Assembly: GCF_001440395.1 (NCBI RefSeq)
Contig: NZ_LLXZ01000194.1
Coordinates: forward strand, 1 to 64,000
Origin: Bradyrhizobium jicamae
GTDB taxonomy: Bacteria > Pseudomonadota > Alphaproteobacteria > Rhizobiales > Xanthobacteraceae
Length of the DNA: 64,000 nt
Direction: 5' to 3'
This document shows, in pieces, positions 20,071-28,195 of this stretch. The stretch's first letter is position 1. Each line of letters opens with the position of its first letter. The notes under the pieces are model-generated. The model was not told the DNA's origin, ran no database searches, and saw only the letters and a list, made by a program, of their open reading frames with translations. The translations under genes were made by a program, and so were the position numbers.

Positions 20071-21051
20071 TTATGCCGGACGGCTGATGGTCGAGCGCAG
20101 GCGCGGATCGACGATGGTGTAGAGAATATCGACCACCAGATTGATGGTGACGAAAATCAGCGACACCATCAGCAGGTAGGCGGCCATGATCGGGATGTCG
20201 ACGTTTTGCACGGCCTGCACGAACAACAATCCCATACCCGGCCACTGGAAGACGGTCTCGGTGATAATGGCAAATGCAATAACCGAGCCAAACTGCAGCC
20301 CCGCTACGGTGATCACGGGAACCAGTGTGTTCTTCAGCGCGTGGCCGAAATGGATGGCACGCGTCGTCAGGCCGCGGGCGCGGGCGAAGCGGATGTAATC
20401 GGTACGGAGCACTTCAAGCATTTCAGCGCGCACCAGCCGCATGATCAGGGTCATCTGAAACAGACCGAGCGTGATCGAGGGCATGATCAGCGCCTTCAGT
20501 CCGGACAGCGTGAGCAGGCCGGTGGTCCACCAGCCGATCCGCACCACATCGCCGCGGCCGAATGAAGGCAGCCACCCGAGCGTCACCGAGAACAGATAGA
20601 TCAGGAGAATGCCGATCAGGAAGGTCGGCAGCGAGATGCCGATCAGCGACACCGCCTGGAAGAATTTTGTGAGAATCGTATCGCGCCGCAGCGCCGAATA
20701 GACGCCCATCAGAATGCCGAACACCATGGCGAGAACGGTGGCACAGGCCGCGAGTTCCAGCGTCGCCGGCATCCGCTCCATCAGAAGGTTCGAGACCGGC
20801 TGGCGAAATTGATAGGAGACCCCGAACTTGAATTGCACGGCGTTGGTAAAATAGCGCACGAACTGCACCGGCACGGGATCATCGAGCCCGAGCGACTTGC
20901 GCACCGCCTCGCGCTCGGCGGCCGGCGTATCCAGCGAGACGATCTGATTGACGGGGTCGCCGGCGAAACGGAACATCGAGAAGGCAATGACGCCGACCGC
21001 GATCATGACGCCGATGGCCTGGATAGCGCGGCGAAGAGTGAAAGCGAGCAT
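20071..21051 (-). CDS. Dipeptide/oligopeptide ABC permease, DppB type (set 2)
   Basis: A 326-residue permease beginning LAFTLRRAIQAIGVMIAVGV, with the DppB features FAGDPVNQIV, YQFRQPVSNLL and EAA loop YIRFARARGLTT, and the tail ILYTIVDPRLR. It lies 104 bp downstream of the binding-protein stop and 12 bp before its DppC partner. Confidence 0.93.
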   Translation of the reverse strand: MLAFTLRRAIQAIGVMIAVGVIAFSMFRFAGDPVNQIVSLDTPAAEREAVRKSLGLDDPVPVQFVRYFTNAVQFKFGVSYQFRQPVSNLLMERMPATLELAACATVLAMVFGILMGVYSALRRDTILTKFFQAVSLIGISLPTFLIGILLIYLFSVTLGWLPSFGRGDVVRIGWWTTGLLTLSGLKALIMPSITLGLFQMTLIMRLVRAEMLEVLRTDYIRFARARGLTTRAIHFGHALKNTLVPVITVAGLQFGSVIAFAIITETVFQWPGMGLLFVQAVQNVDIPIMAAYLLMVSLIFVTINLVVDILYTIVDPRLRSTISRPA

Positions 21052-21155
21052 GAATTCCTTTCACTGCTCTTTAGATGCGGCGGCGGACGTCGCTGTCGCC
21101 TCGATAAAGAAAGGTCCCGGAAGCCATAAGCCGCCGGGACCTGTGTTGAAGCCGA

Positions 21156-22751
21156 TTAGTCCTGTTTGGTTGCCCAGTAGAGCAGGACCTGGTTGTCGGC
21201 GCGCTGGCTCAGCTTGACCTTCTTCGATACGCCCCAGGCCAGCGCCTGCTGGTGCAGCGGGATGTATCCGAAGTCCTTGGCGCCGATCGCGTAGGCGTCC
21301 TTGATCAGGAGATCACGCTTGCTCATGTCGGACTCCTGCAACACCTTGTCGGTGAGTTCGTCGAGCTTCTTGTTGCAGTAGCCGCCGAGATTGCCCTCGC
21401 CGCGCGCCGATTTCGGATCGTCGCGGCAACCCATGATGTCGAACAGGACGTTGTGCGAATCGAGCGTGCCGGGCGTCCAGCCGAGCAGATAGAACGAGGT
21501 CTGGTAACCGCCGGGCTTCAGCACCTTGGCGAAATACTGCGCCTTGGGCTGGGCCAGCAGCGTCACCTTGACGCCGATGCGCGCCAGCATGCCGACGACC
21601 GCCTGACAGATCGCGGCGTCGTTGACATAACGGTCGTTCGGGCAGTCCATCGTGACTTCGAAGCCGTCGGGGTAGCCGGCTTCGGTCAGGAGCTTCTTGG
21701 CGCCATCAGGATCGAATTTCGGGCGCGTGAAGTCGCCGGACAGCTTGAACAATTGCGGTGCGATCATCAGCGGCGAGGGCGTCGACAGGCCGCGCATGAC
21801 GCGGGTCTTGATCAATTCGATGTCGACGGCCTTGAAGAAGGCCTCGCGCACCTTGATGTCCTTGAACGGATTCTTGCCCTTGACGTTGGAGTAGAGCAAC
21901 TCGTCGCGCACCTGATCCATGCCGAGGAAAATGGTGCGAAGTTCCGGTCCCTTCAGCACCTGGGCGTTCGGGCTGGAATCGACCCGCGTGATGTCCTGGA
22001 TCGGAACTGGCTCGATGACGTCGACTTCGCCCGACAGCAGTGCGGCGACGCGCGTGGCGTCCGAGCCGATCGGGGTGAAGACGATTTCCTTGAGGTTATG
22101 CTCGGGCTTGCGCCACCAGTTCGGATTGGCCTTGTAGACGGTCTTGACGCCCGGCTGATGGCTTTCGACCGTGAAGGGGCCGGTGCCGTTGGCATTGAGC
22201 GAGGCAAAGCTCGGTGTCGTTGCCGCGGCCGGTGTGGGCTCGACGGCGTTGTTCGCCTCGGCCCACTTCTTGTCCATGATGTACCAGGTATCCCATTGCG
22301 AATTGAGGATGGGATTGGGCGAGGTCAGGATGAAATCCACCGTGTGGTCGTCAATCTTCACGACCTTGGCGTCGGTGGGAATGCGGGTCTGCAGGTTCGA
22401 GCCCTTCTTGCGGACACGATCCGCCGAGAAGACCACGTCGTCGGCGGTGAAGGGGTCGCCATTGTGGAATTTCACGCCCTTGCGCAGATGGAACCGCCAG
22501 CGGGTGGGCTCCGGCGTTTCCCATTTTTCCGCGAGCGCGGGGATGATCTTCAGATCCTTGTCGCGGGCGACGAGGCCTTCGAAGACGTGCCCGAGATGGG
22601 CGTGGGTGGTGCTTTCGTTCAGCGTGTAGGGGTCGAGCGACTTGAGGTCGCCCTGGTTGGCATAGCGCAGGGTCTGGGCCGATGCCGGCGCTATTGCAAA
22701 GGCGAGGATGGAGGCCGTGGCCGCTGCAAGCAAAGTGTGACGTACCGACAT
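21156..22751 (-). CDS. ABC substrate-binding protein, family 5 (set 2)
   Basis: A 531-residue periplasmic binding protein with a Sec signal peptide (LLAAATASILAFAIAPASA, cleavage before QTLR). Family 5 signatures include LRYANQGDLKSLDPYTLNES and FHLRKGVKFHNGDPFTADDVV. ATG 22751 has GGGGGA eight bases upstream; an in-frame ATG six codons earlier is possible. It is the first gene of the roughly 13.8-kb minus-strand run, so the main promoter should lie in 22752-22947, shared with the divergent oxidase gene. The ligand is unknown. Confidence 0.92.
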   Translation of the reverse strand: MSVRHTLLAAATASILAFAIAPASAQTLRYANQGDLKSLDPYTLNESTTHAHLGHVFEGLVARDKDLKIIPALAEKWETPEPTRWRFHLRKGVKFHNGDPFTADDVVFSADRVRKKGSNLQTRIPTDAKVVKIDDHTVDFILTSPNPILNSQWDTWYIMDKKWAEANNAVEPTPAAATTPSFASLNANGTGPFTVESHQPGVKTVYKANPNWWRKPEHNLKEIVFTPIGSDATRVAALLSGEVDVIEPVPIQDITRVDSSPNAQVLKGPELRTIFLGMDQVRDELLYSNVKGKNPFKDIKVREAFFKAVDIELIKTRVMRGLSTPSPLMIAPQLFKLSGDFTRPKFDPDGAKKLLTEAGYPDGFEVTMDCPNDRYVNDAAICQAVVGMLARIGVKVTLLAQPKAQYFAKVLKPGGYQTSFYLLGWTPGTLDSHNVLFDIMGCRDDPKSARGEGNLGGYCNKKLDELTDKVLQESDMSKRDLLIKDAYAIGAKDFGYIPLHQQALAWGVSKKVKLSQRADNQVLLYWATKQD

Positions 22752-22947
22752 TGTTCGATTCCCCCGCATTGATCGGCAATTTCTGCAATTAGCGCGGATA
22801 TTGCCGAGCCATGTTGCCAAAGTCCAGCCGCCGCGCAAAGCATCATTATCCCGCACTGCGTGCCGGTTTGCGCGGCGGTGCGGCAATGAGTAGGTTCACC
22901 ATAGGACGTGCGCGTAAGCCCGTTACATTAAACTTTCGGAGTGCTGG
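22752..22947. promoter_or_regulatory. Divergent promoter region, transporter operon and oxidase
   Basis: This 196-bp non-coding gap separates the binding-protein gene (minus) from the DadA-like gene (plus). It must hold the promoters for both. I see no convincing -35/-10 pair or operator palindrome. Confidence 0.4.
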
Positions 22948-24201
22948 ATGGCGGAACTGAAGGCCGACGTTCTCGTCCTGGGTGCGGGCATGGTCGGCGT
23001 CAGCGCCGCCTTGCACCTGCAGAAGCGCGGCCGGAACGTGGTTCTGATCGACCGGCACGGCACTGCCGGCGAGGAGACCAGTTACGGCAATGGCGGATTG
23101 ATCGAGTGCGCCTCGGTTTTTCCCTATATGTTTCCGCGGGACGTGGGGCAGATCCTGCGCTACGCGTTCCTTCGCGCGCCCCAAGTGAGCTATCATTTCC
23201 GGGACTTGCCGTCCTTCCTGCCGTGGTTGACGCGGTATTTCCTCGCCTCGTCACCCAAGCGTGCACTGCACAGCGCGATGGCCGAATTGCCGCTGATCCA
23301 GCGCAGCCTGATCGAGCATGAGGCGCTGATTACGGAAGCCAATGTGCCGGAACTGTTGCGGCGGACCGGCTGGATCAAGCTGTTTCGCTCTGAGGCGACG
23401 TTTGCGGGTGCCGTGCAGGATCTCAAGCGCGCCGGGCAGCATGGCGTCACCGGCGAGGTGCTGGACGGGCCTGCGATTATCGCGCGCGAGCCGCATCTGA
23501 CCGGCGAATTCTCCGGCGCCATCCATTTTCCCACGCCGGGGTTTGTGCCCGACCCCGGCGGGCTGGCCAAGGCCTATTCCGCATTGTTCGGCCGCAAGGG
23601 CGGGCGCTATCTGATCGGCGATGCCCGAACGCTCGAACCATCGGGCGGAAGGTGGCGGGTGGCGACACTGGAAGGCTCTGTTACGGCGCGTGAGGTCGTG
23701 GTGGCGATGGGGCCGTGGTCGGATCAGGTCCTCCGGCCGCTTGGCTATTCGATCCCGCTGCAGGTCAAGCGCGGTTATCACCTGCATCTCAAGCCGCGCG
23801 GCAATGCGGTCCTGCATCATCCCGTGCTGGATACCGATCTCGGCTATCTGCTGGCGCCGATGAACCGTGGCATTCGCCTGACCACCGGTGCCGAGTTTGC
23901 CCACCGCGATCGACCGCCGACGCCGGTCCAGGTCGAGCGGGCCCTGCCGCGGGCGCACCGATTGTTCCCGCTGGGCGAGCCGGTCGACGCCAAGCCATGG
24001 ATGGGCGCACGGCCCTGTCTGCCCGATATGCTGCCGGTGATCGGCAAGGCCCCCCGCCATGACGGGCTGTGGTTCGATTTCGGCCACCAGCACCATGGCC
24101 TGACGCTCGGCCCCGCGACCGGCCGCCTGCTGGCCGAAATGATGACCGGCGAGACCCCGTTTGCCGATGTCAGGCCGTTTGCCATCGAACGGTTTGGTTG
24201 A
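22948..24201 (+). CDS. FAD-dependent oxidoreductase, D-amino acid dehydrogenase (DadA)-like
   Basis: A 417-residue flavoprotein of the DAO/DadA family. The N-terminal dinucleotide-binding motif GAGMVGVSAALHLQKRG is at about 11-27 with ETSYGNGG soon after. The C-terminal FAD-contact region is PWMGARPCLPDMLPVIGKAP and GHQHHGLTLGPATG. GGAG lies 7 nt before the ATG. It would oxidise an amine or D-amino acid and pass electrons to a quinone or other acceptor. Being divergent from a peptide-transporter operon with a gamma-glutamyl hydrolase fits a role in amino acid salvage, but that is inference. Confidence 0.85.
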   Translation: MAELKADVLVLGAGMVGVSAALHLQKRGRNVVLIDRHGTAGEETSYGNGGLIECASVFPYMFPRDVGQILRYAFLRAPQVSYHFRDLPSFLPWLTRYFLASSPKRALHSAMAELPLIQRSLIEHEALITEANVPELLRRTGWIKLFRSEATFAGAVQDLKRAGQHGVTGEVLDGPAIIAREPHLTGEFSGAIHFPTPGFVPDPGGLAKAYSALFGRKGGRYLIGDARTLEPSGGRWRVATLEGSVTAREVVVAMGPWSDQVLRPLGYSIPLQVKRGYHLHLKPRGNAVLHHPVLDTDLGYLLAPMNRGIRLTTGAEFAHRDRPPTPVQVERALPRAHRLFPLGEPVDAKPWMGARPCLPDMLPVIGKAPRHDGLWFDFGHQHHGLTLGPATGRLLAEMMTGETPFADVRPFAIERFG

Positions 24202-24217
24202 CCATATCGGGCATAGG

Positions 24218-24235
24218 GAGCCGGGGGACCGGCTC
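24218..24235 (+). terminator. Weak terminator-like hairpin after the oxidase gene
   Basis: GAGCCGG, 4-nt loop, CCGGCTC: a perfect 7-bp stem 17 bp past the stop, followed only by TTGTCCTT, so termination may be partial. Confidence 0.4.
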
Positions 24236-24297
24236 TTGTCCTTGCGTCATCAGGGCCATCGTGGCGATACTGCAAGGAACCAGCAAGAGGAGCGGTC

Positions 24298-24549
24298 ATG
24301 AAAGTTAACGTCGAAATCGATTGCACGCCGCTGGAGGCCAGGCAGTTCTTCGGATTGCCGGACGTCTCGCCGATGCAGACCGCCGTGATGGACAAGATGC
24401 AGCAGCAGGTGATGGCCAACATCGAAAAGGTCTCACCGGAGTCGCTGATCCAGAGTTGGTTCACGTTCGATCCCAAGATCGCCGAGCGATTCCAGGATAT
24501 GTTCGTGACCATGGCCGGTCTTGGCGGCATGACCAAGAAGGACAAGTAA
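24298..24549 (+). CDS. Small DUF6489-like protein
   Basis: An 83-residue acidic helical protein with no signal peptide or membrane segment; GAGGAG precedes the ATG. The pattern KVNVEIDCTPLEARQFFGLPDV and the central Met/Gln-rich helix match the alphaproteobacterial family I know as DUF6489, of unknown function. Its stop codon is immediately followed by the GTG of the next hydrolase gene, so the two are co-translated. The QSWFTFDPKIAERFQDMF segment resembles phasin/PHA-granule helical proteins only vaguely. Confidence 0.75.
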   Translation: MKVNVEIDCTPLEARQFFGLPDVSPMQTAVMDKMQQQVMANIEKVSPESLIQSWFTFDPKIAERFQDMFVTMAGLGGMTKKDK

Positions 24550-25350
24550 GTGACGGTCGCGGAGAGCGCGGCTGCGACGGAGGAGCAAAGGCTTCGGCCA
24601 CCCAGCCTGTTTCTGATGCTGGCCGAGACGAGGGCGCTGTTCGAACTGAACTCGAGCCTGTTGCTGTCGCCGCTCCTGATGCGCGCGCCGCGGGGCGACG
24701 GACATCCAGTGCTGACGCTGCCGGGCTTTCTTGCCAGCGATCTTTCGATGGCGCCGATGCGGCGCTACCTGAAAGAACTCGGCTACGACGCCTATGCGTG
24801 GAACATGGGCCGCAATTTCGGCGGCGTCGTTTCCAAGCGCAGTGCGTTGCGCGAACTGCTGCAGCGCATTCATGACCAGACCGGCCGCAAGGTCAGTTTG
24901 GTCGGCTGGAGTCTCGGCGGTGTTTATGCGCGCGATCTTGCGCTGCAGATGCCGGAGATGGTGCGTTCCGTGATTACGCTCGGCAGCCCGTTTGCCAACG
25001 ACATCCGGGCGACCAACGCCACGCGTCTGTATGAGGCGCTGTCGGGGGAGACCGTCGACGACAACCCGGAAATCCTCCAGGCGATCGCCGGTGACCTGCC
25101 GGTGCCGGCGACCTCGATCTATTCGCGGACCGACGGCATCGTGAACTGGCACACCAGCCTGTTGCGTCCCTCCGTATCAGCCGAAAATATCGAGGTGTAC
25201 TTCGCCAGCCATATCGGGCTCGGCGTCAATCCCGCGGCCTTATGGGCGGTGGCCGACCGCCTGGCGCAGGCGGAGGGCGAATTTAAGCATTTTGACCGAT
25301 CAGGACCATTTGCCATTGCCTACGGCCCCCCGGAAAATGCACAATCGTAA
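24550..25350 (+). CDS. Alpha/beta hydrolase (lipase/esterase-like), paralog A
   Basis: A 266-residue alpha/beta hydrolase with the nucleophile elbow GWSLGG (Ser121), preceded by GHPVLTLPGF (oxyanion region), and TLGSPF after it. The C-terminal YSRTDGIVNWHTS supplies the likely Asp, and SHIGLGVNP the catalytic His. It starts with GTG directly after the DUF6489 stop. A paralog at 37875 shares the same order of motifs. Substrate unknown; a lipid or polyester ester fits the location beside WS/DGAT and PHA genes. Confidence 0.82.
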   Translation: MTVAESAAATEEQRLRPPSLFLMLAETRALFELNSSLLLSPLLMRAPRGDGHPVLTLPGFLASDLSMAPMRRYLKELGYDAYAWNMGRNFGGVVSKRSALRELLQRIHDQTGRKVSLVGWSLGGVYARDLALQMPEMVRSVITLGSPFANDIRATNATRLYEALSGETVDDNPEILQAIAGDLPVPATSIYSRTDGIVNWHTSLLRPSVSAENIEVYFASHIGLGVNPAALWAVADRLAQAEGEFKHFDRSGPFAIAYGPPENAQS

Positions 25351-25507
25351 GTCAACGCCCTGAGCCAAAGGGCATGATCCCGAAACTTCCCGCCCTGCAA
25401 TTGATGCGGGATAGCTAGCGGTTTTCGGATATGCTCCAATAATAAAGACATTCCTGACGCCAGAAGCGCCGCCAAGGCGCCGCGTTATCTACTGCGGGAG
25501 GAAAAGC

Positions 25508-27052
25508 ATGGCGGACGCCAAGAAACTGTCTTCGCTGGACGCGTCGTTTCTGTATCTGGAAACGCCGGAGATGCCGATGCATGTCGGCAGCATGGCGATC
25601 TTCCGCCTGCCCGAGGGCTACAAGGGCGACTTCTTCGAAGAGTTCAAGGCGATGATCGCCTCGCGGCTGCACATCGCGCCGATCCTGAAAGCGCGCCTGG
25701 AGAAGGCGCCGCTCGACATCGACCATCCCTCCTGGGTCGAGGACGACCAGTTCGACATCGATCGCCATATCTTCCGCGCCAGTTTGCCGGCGCCGCGCGA
25801 TCGCGCGACGCTGGAACGTATCGTCGGCTGGATGCATGCAAAACTGCTCAACCGCGCCCGTCCGCTCTGGGAGTTCTATGTCTTCGAAGGTATGAAGGAC
25901 AACGAGATCGGACTCTATTCCAAGATGCACCATGCCTGCATTGATGGCGGCGCCGGCGCGGCGCTGACCAGCATGATCTATGACATCACGCCGGTGCCGC
26001 GTCAGGTCGAGCCGCCGACCGCGCCCAAGGTAGCGCAGGAGCCGCGCGACATCGCCGCCAACCTGATCGATTCCTACCAGCAGCTCTGGACGCAGCCGTT
26101 CGACGCCAAGGCGGCGCCGAAGACCCTCGAACTGCCGCGCACGGGAAAAAGCGATCTCGGTTCGATCCTGTTCGACAACGCCATGTTCCAGATCGAATCC
26201 GCGGTGAAGTTCGCCAGCAGCGTGCCGACGGTGCTGAAGAGCCTCTCCGACGTCGTCGGCAAGGTTGCCGATCCCAAATCGCGCGACAGCCTGGCCAGCA
26301 TGGCCTCGCCGCCGACCATTCTCAACAAGACCATCTCGTCGGAGCGCAGCTTCGCCGGCGTCTCGATCTCGCTGTCGCGTGCCAAAGCGTTGGCGAAAGC
26401 GTCCGGCGGCAAGCTCAACGACGTCGTGCTGGCGCTATCGTCAGGCGTGGTGCGGCGCTATCTCATCAGCCAGGGCGGTCTGCCGAACAAATCGCTGACG
26501 GCGGCGGTGCCGATCTCGCTGCGAGAGGAGGGCAATGCCGACGCCAATAACCAGGTGTTCGGCATGATCTGCTCGATCGCCACCAATATCGAGGATCCGA
26601 AGGGGCGGCTGGAAACCATCATCGCGCAATCCACCAAGTCGAAGGAGATGTCGCATCCGCTGCGGGCGCTAATGCCGCAGGTCTCCAACCTCTCGATGCT
26701 GGGCGCGCCGATCGTGACCCAGATATTGGCGCTGCTCTACAGCCGCTCCAACCTCTCCGACGTGCTGCCGCCGGCCGCCAACATCACCGTTTCAAACGTC
26801 CCCGGGCCGCGACAGACGCTGTATGCGGCCGGTGCCGAACTCCTGCACATCTTCCCGGTCTCGATCTCGACGCATGGCATTGCGCTCAACATCACCGTGC
26901 AGAGCTATCGCGACCAGCTCGATTTTGGCTTCATCTCCGGTGCCAACATCATTCCGCATGTCCAGGTTCTCTGCGACATGCTCCCGCAGGAATTTGAAGC
27001 ACTGGAGGCGGCATACGCACCGCCGCCGAACATGACCAGCGCGGCTGAATAG
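25508..27052 (+). CDS. Wax ester synthase/diacylglycerol acyltransferase (WS/DGAT)
   Basis: A 514-residue acyltransferase making wax esters or triacylglycerol from acyl-CoA and an alcohol or diacylglycerol. The N-terminal motif LSSLDASFLYLETPEMPMH, the active-site HHACIDG (His141-His142...Asp146), PLWEFYVFEG and the C-terminal NITVSNVPGPRQTLYAAGA are all family features. Length is normal (450-520). GGGAGG precedes the ATG. It is followed after 9 bp by an epoxide-hydrolase-like gene. WS/DGAT is common in actinobacteria and less usual in rhizobia. Confidence 0.93.
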   Translation: MADAKKLSSLDASFLYLETPEMPMHVGSMAIFRLPEGYKGDFFEEFKAMIASRLHIAPILKARLEKAPLDIDHPSWVEDDQFDIDRHIFRASLPAPRDRATLERIVGWMHAKLLNRARPLWEFYVFEGMKDNEIGLYSKMHHACIDGGAGAALTSMIYDITPVPRQVEPPTAPKVAQEPRDIAANLIDSYQQLWTQPFDAKAAPKTLELPRTGKSDLGSILFDNAMFQIESAVKFASSVPTVLKSLSDVVGKVADPKSRDSLASMASPPTILNKTISSERSFAGVSISLSRAKALAKASGGKLNDVVLALSSGVVRRYLISQGGLPNKSLTAAVPISLREEGNADANNQVFGMICSIATNIEDPKGRLETIIAQSTKSKEMSHPLRALMPQVSNLSMLGAPIVTQILALLYSRSNLSDVLPPAANITVSNVPGPRQTLYAAGAELLHIFPVSISTHGIALNITVQSYRDQLDFGFISGANIIPHVQVLCDMLPQEFEALEAAYAPPPNMTSAAE

Positions 27053-27061
27053 GAAGTCGCC

Positions 27062-28057
27062 ATGATTGAAATGCCGCCGCTGCAATTTGCCGAGGTGAAC
27101 GGCATTCGCATGGGCTTCTATGAGGCGGGGCCCGCATCCGACAAGCCGCCGGTCGTGCTGTGCCACGGCTGGCCGGAAATCGCTTTCTCCTGGCGTCACC
27201 AGATCAAGGCGCTGAGCGAAGCCGGCATCCGGGTGATTGCGCCGGACCAGCGTGGTTATGGCGCGACCGACCGGCCCGAGCCGGTCGAGGACTACGACAT
27301 GGAGCACCTGACCGGCGATCTCGTCGGTCTGCTCGACCATCTCAAGATCGACAAGGCGATCTTCGTCGGCCACGACTGGGGCGGCTTCATCGTCTGGCAG
27401 ATGCCGCTGCGCCATATCGACCGCGTCGCCGGCGTGGTCGGCGTCAACACCCCGCATTGGGATCGCGCGCCGGCCGACCCGATCGAGCTGTTTCGAAAGC
27501 GTTTCGGCGACAGCATGTATATCGTGCAGTTTCAGGATCCTGCCCGCGAGCCGGACAGGATTTTCGGCAGCCGGGTCGAGCAGACCTTTGACGCGTTCAT
27601 GCGCAAGCCGGTGGCGCGGCCCCCCGGCACGCCGGAGGAGCAGCCGATTGCCGGCGTCGGCGCATCGGCGCGGCTCAATCTGGCGTTTCCGCAGATGATC
27701 GCGAATTACGATGCCAGGCACGATCCGCGCACGCCGATCCTGTCGGCGGAAGAAAAGAAGGTGTTCGTCGATACTTTCACCAGAACGGGCTTCACCGGCG
27801 GCATCAACTGGTATCGCAATTTTTCGCGCAACTGGCAGCGCTCGGAAGGGCTCGACCATACGGTGCGCGTGCCCTCGCTGATGATCATGGCCGAGAACGA
27901 CGGGGTGCTGCCGCCGTCGGCCACCGTGGGCATGGAGAAGCTGGTGCCCGATCTCGAGAAGTATCTCGTGCGCGACAGCGGCCATTGGACGCAGCAGGAA
28001 AAGCCGGACGAGGTCAGCGCCAAGCTGATCGAATGGCGTAGAAAAAGGTTTGGGTGA
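27062..28057 (+). CDS. Alpha/beta hydrolase, epoxide hydrolase-like
   Basis: A 331-residue soluble hydrolase. HGWPE (oxyanion HGxP motif), GHDWGGFIVW with Asp105 as nucleophile, and a C-terminal DSGHWTQQEKP with the catalytic His match epoxide hydrolases of the EPHX2 type, in which Asp forms the ester intermediate. The lid has YRNFSRNW, with a Tyr that could protonate the epoxide. It follows the WS/DGAT gene by 9 bp and is followed by an intergenic repeat. It may handle epoxy fatty acids made by the neighbouring P450, which is speculative. Confidence 0.86.
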   Translation: MIEMPPLQFAEVNGIRMGFYEAGPASDKPPVVLCHGWPEIAFSWRHQIKALSEAGIRVIAPDQRGYGATDRPEPVEDYDMEHLTGDLVGLLDHLKIDKAIFVGHDWGGFIVWQMPLRHIDRVAGVVGVNTPHWDRAPADPIELFRKRFGDSMYIVQFQDPAREPDRIFGSRVEQTFDAFMRKPVARPPGTPEEQPIAGVGASARLNLAFPQMIANYDARHDPRTPILSAEEKKVFVDTFTRTGFTGGINWYRNFSRNWQRSEGLDHTVRVPSLMIMAENDGVLPPSATVGMEKLVPDLEKYLVRDSGHWTQQEKPDEVSAKLIEWRRKRFG

Positions 28058-28059
28058 CA

Positions 28060-28163
28060 CGTCATTCCGGGGCGATGCGAAGCATCGAACCCGGAATCTC
28101 GAGATTCCCCGATGCGCAATTGCGCATCTGAGGTCTGGTCCTTCGGACCATCGCGGAATGACG
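28060..28163. repeat. Palindromic intergenic repeat, family A, copy 1
   Basis: Bounded by the inverted pair CGTCATTCCG/CGGAATGACG, with an inner AACCCGGAATCTCGAGATTCC core. An insert of about 20 bp distinguishes it from the copy at 43613. It lies between the epoxide-hydrolase-like gene and the P450 fusion gene. Confidence 0.8.
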
Positions 28164-28195
28164 GGTGAGTGGGAAGGGTAGGAGAAACTTCGACA

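Noticed and set aside
18092-20245. 717-codon frame including the DppD-type ATPase
   Set aside because: The first 385 residues are the alternative frame of the DppC gene; the ATPase proper starts at 19090.
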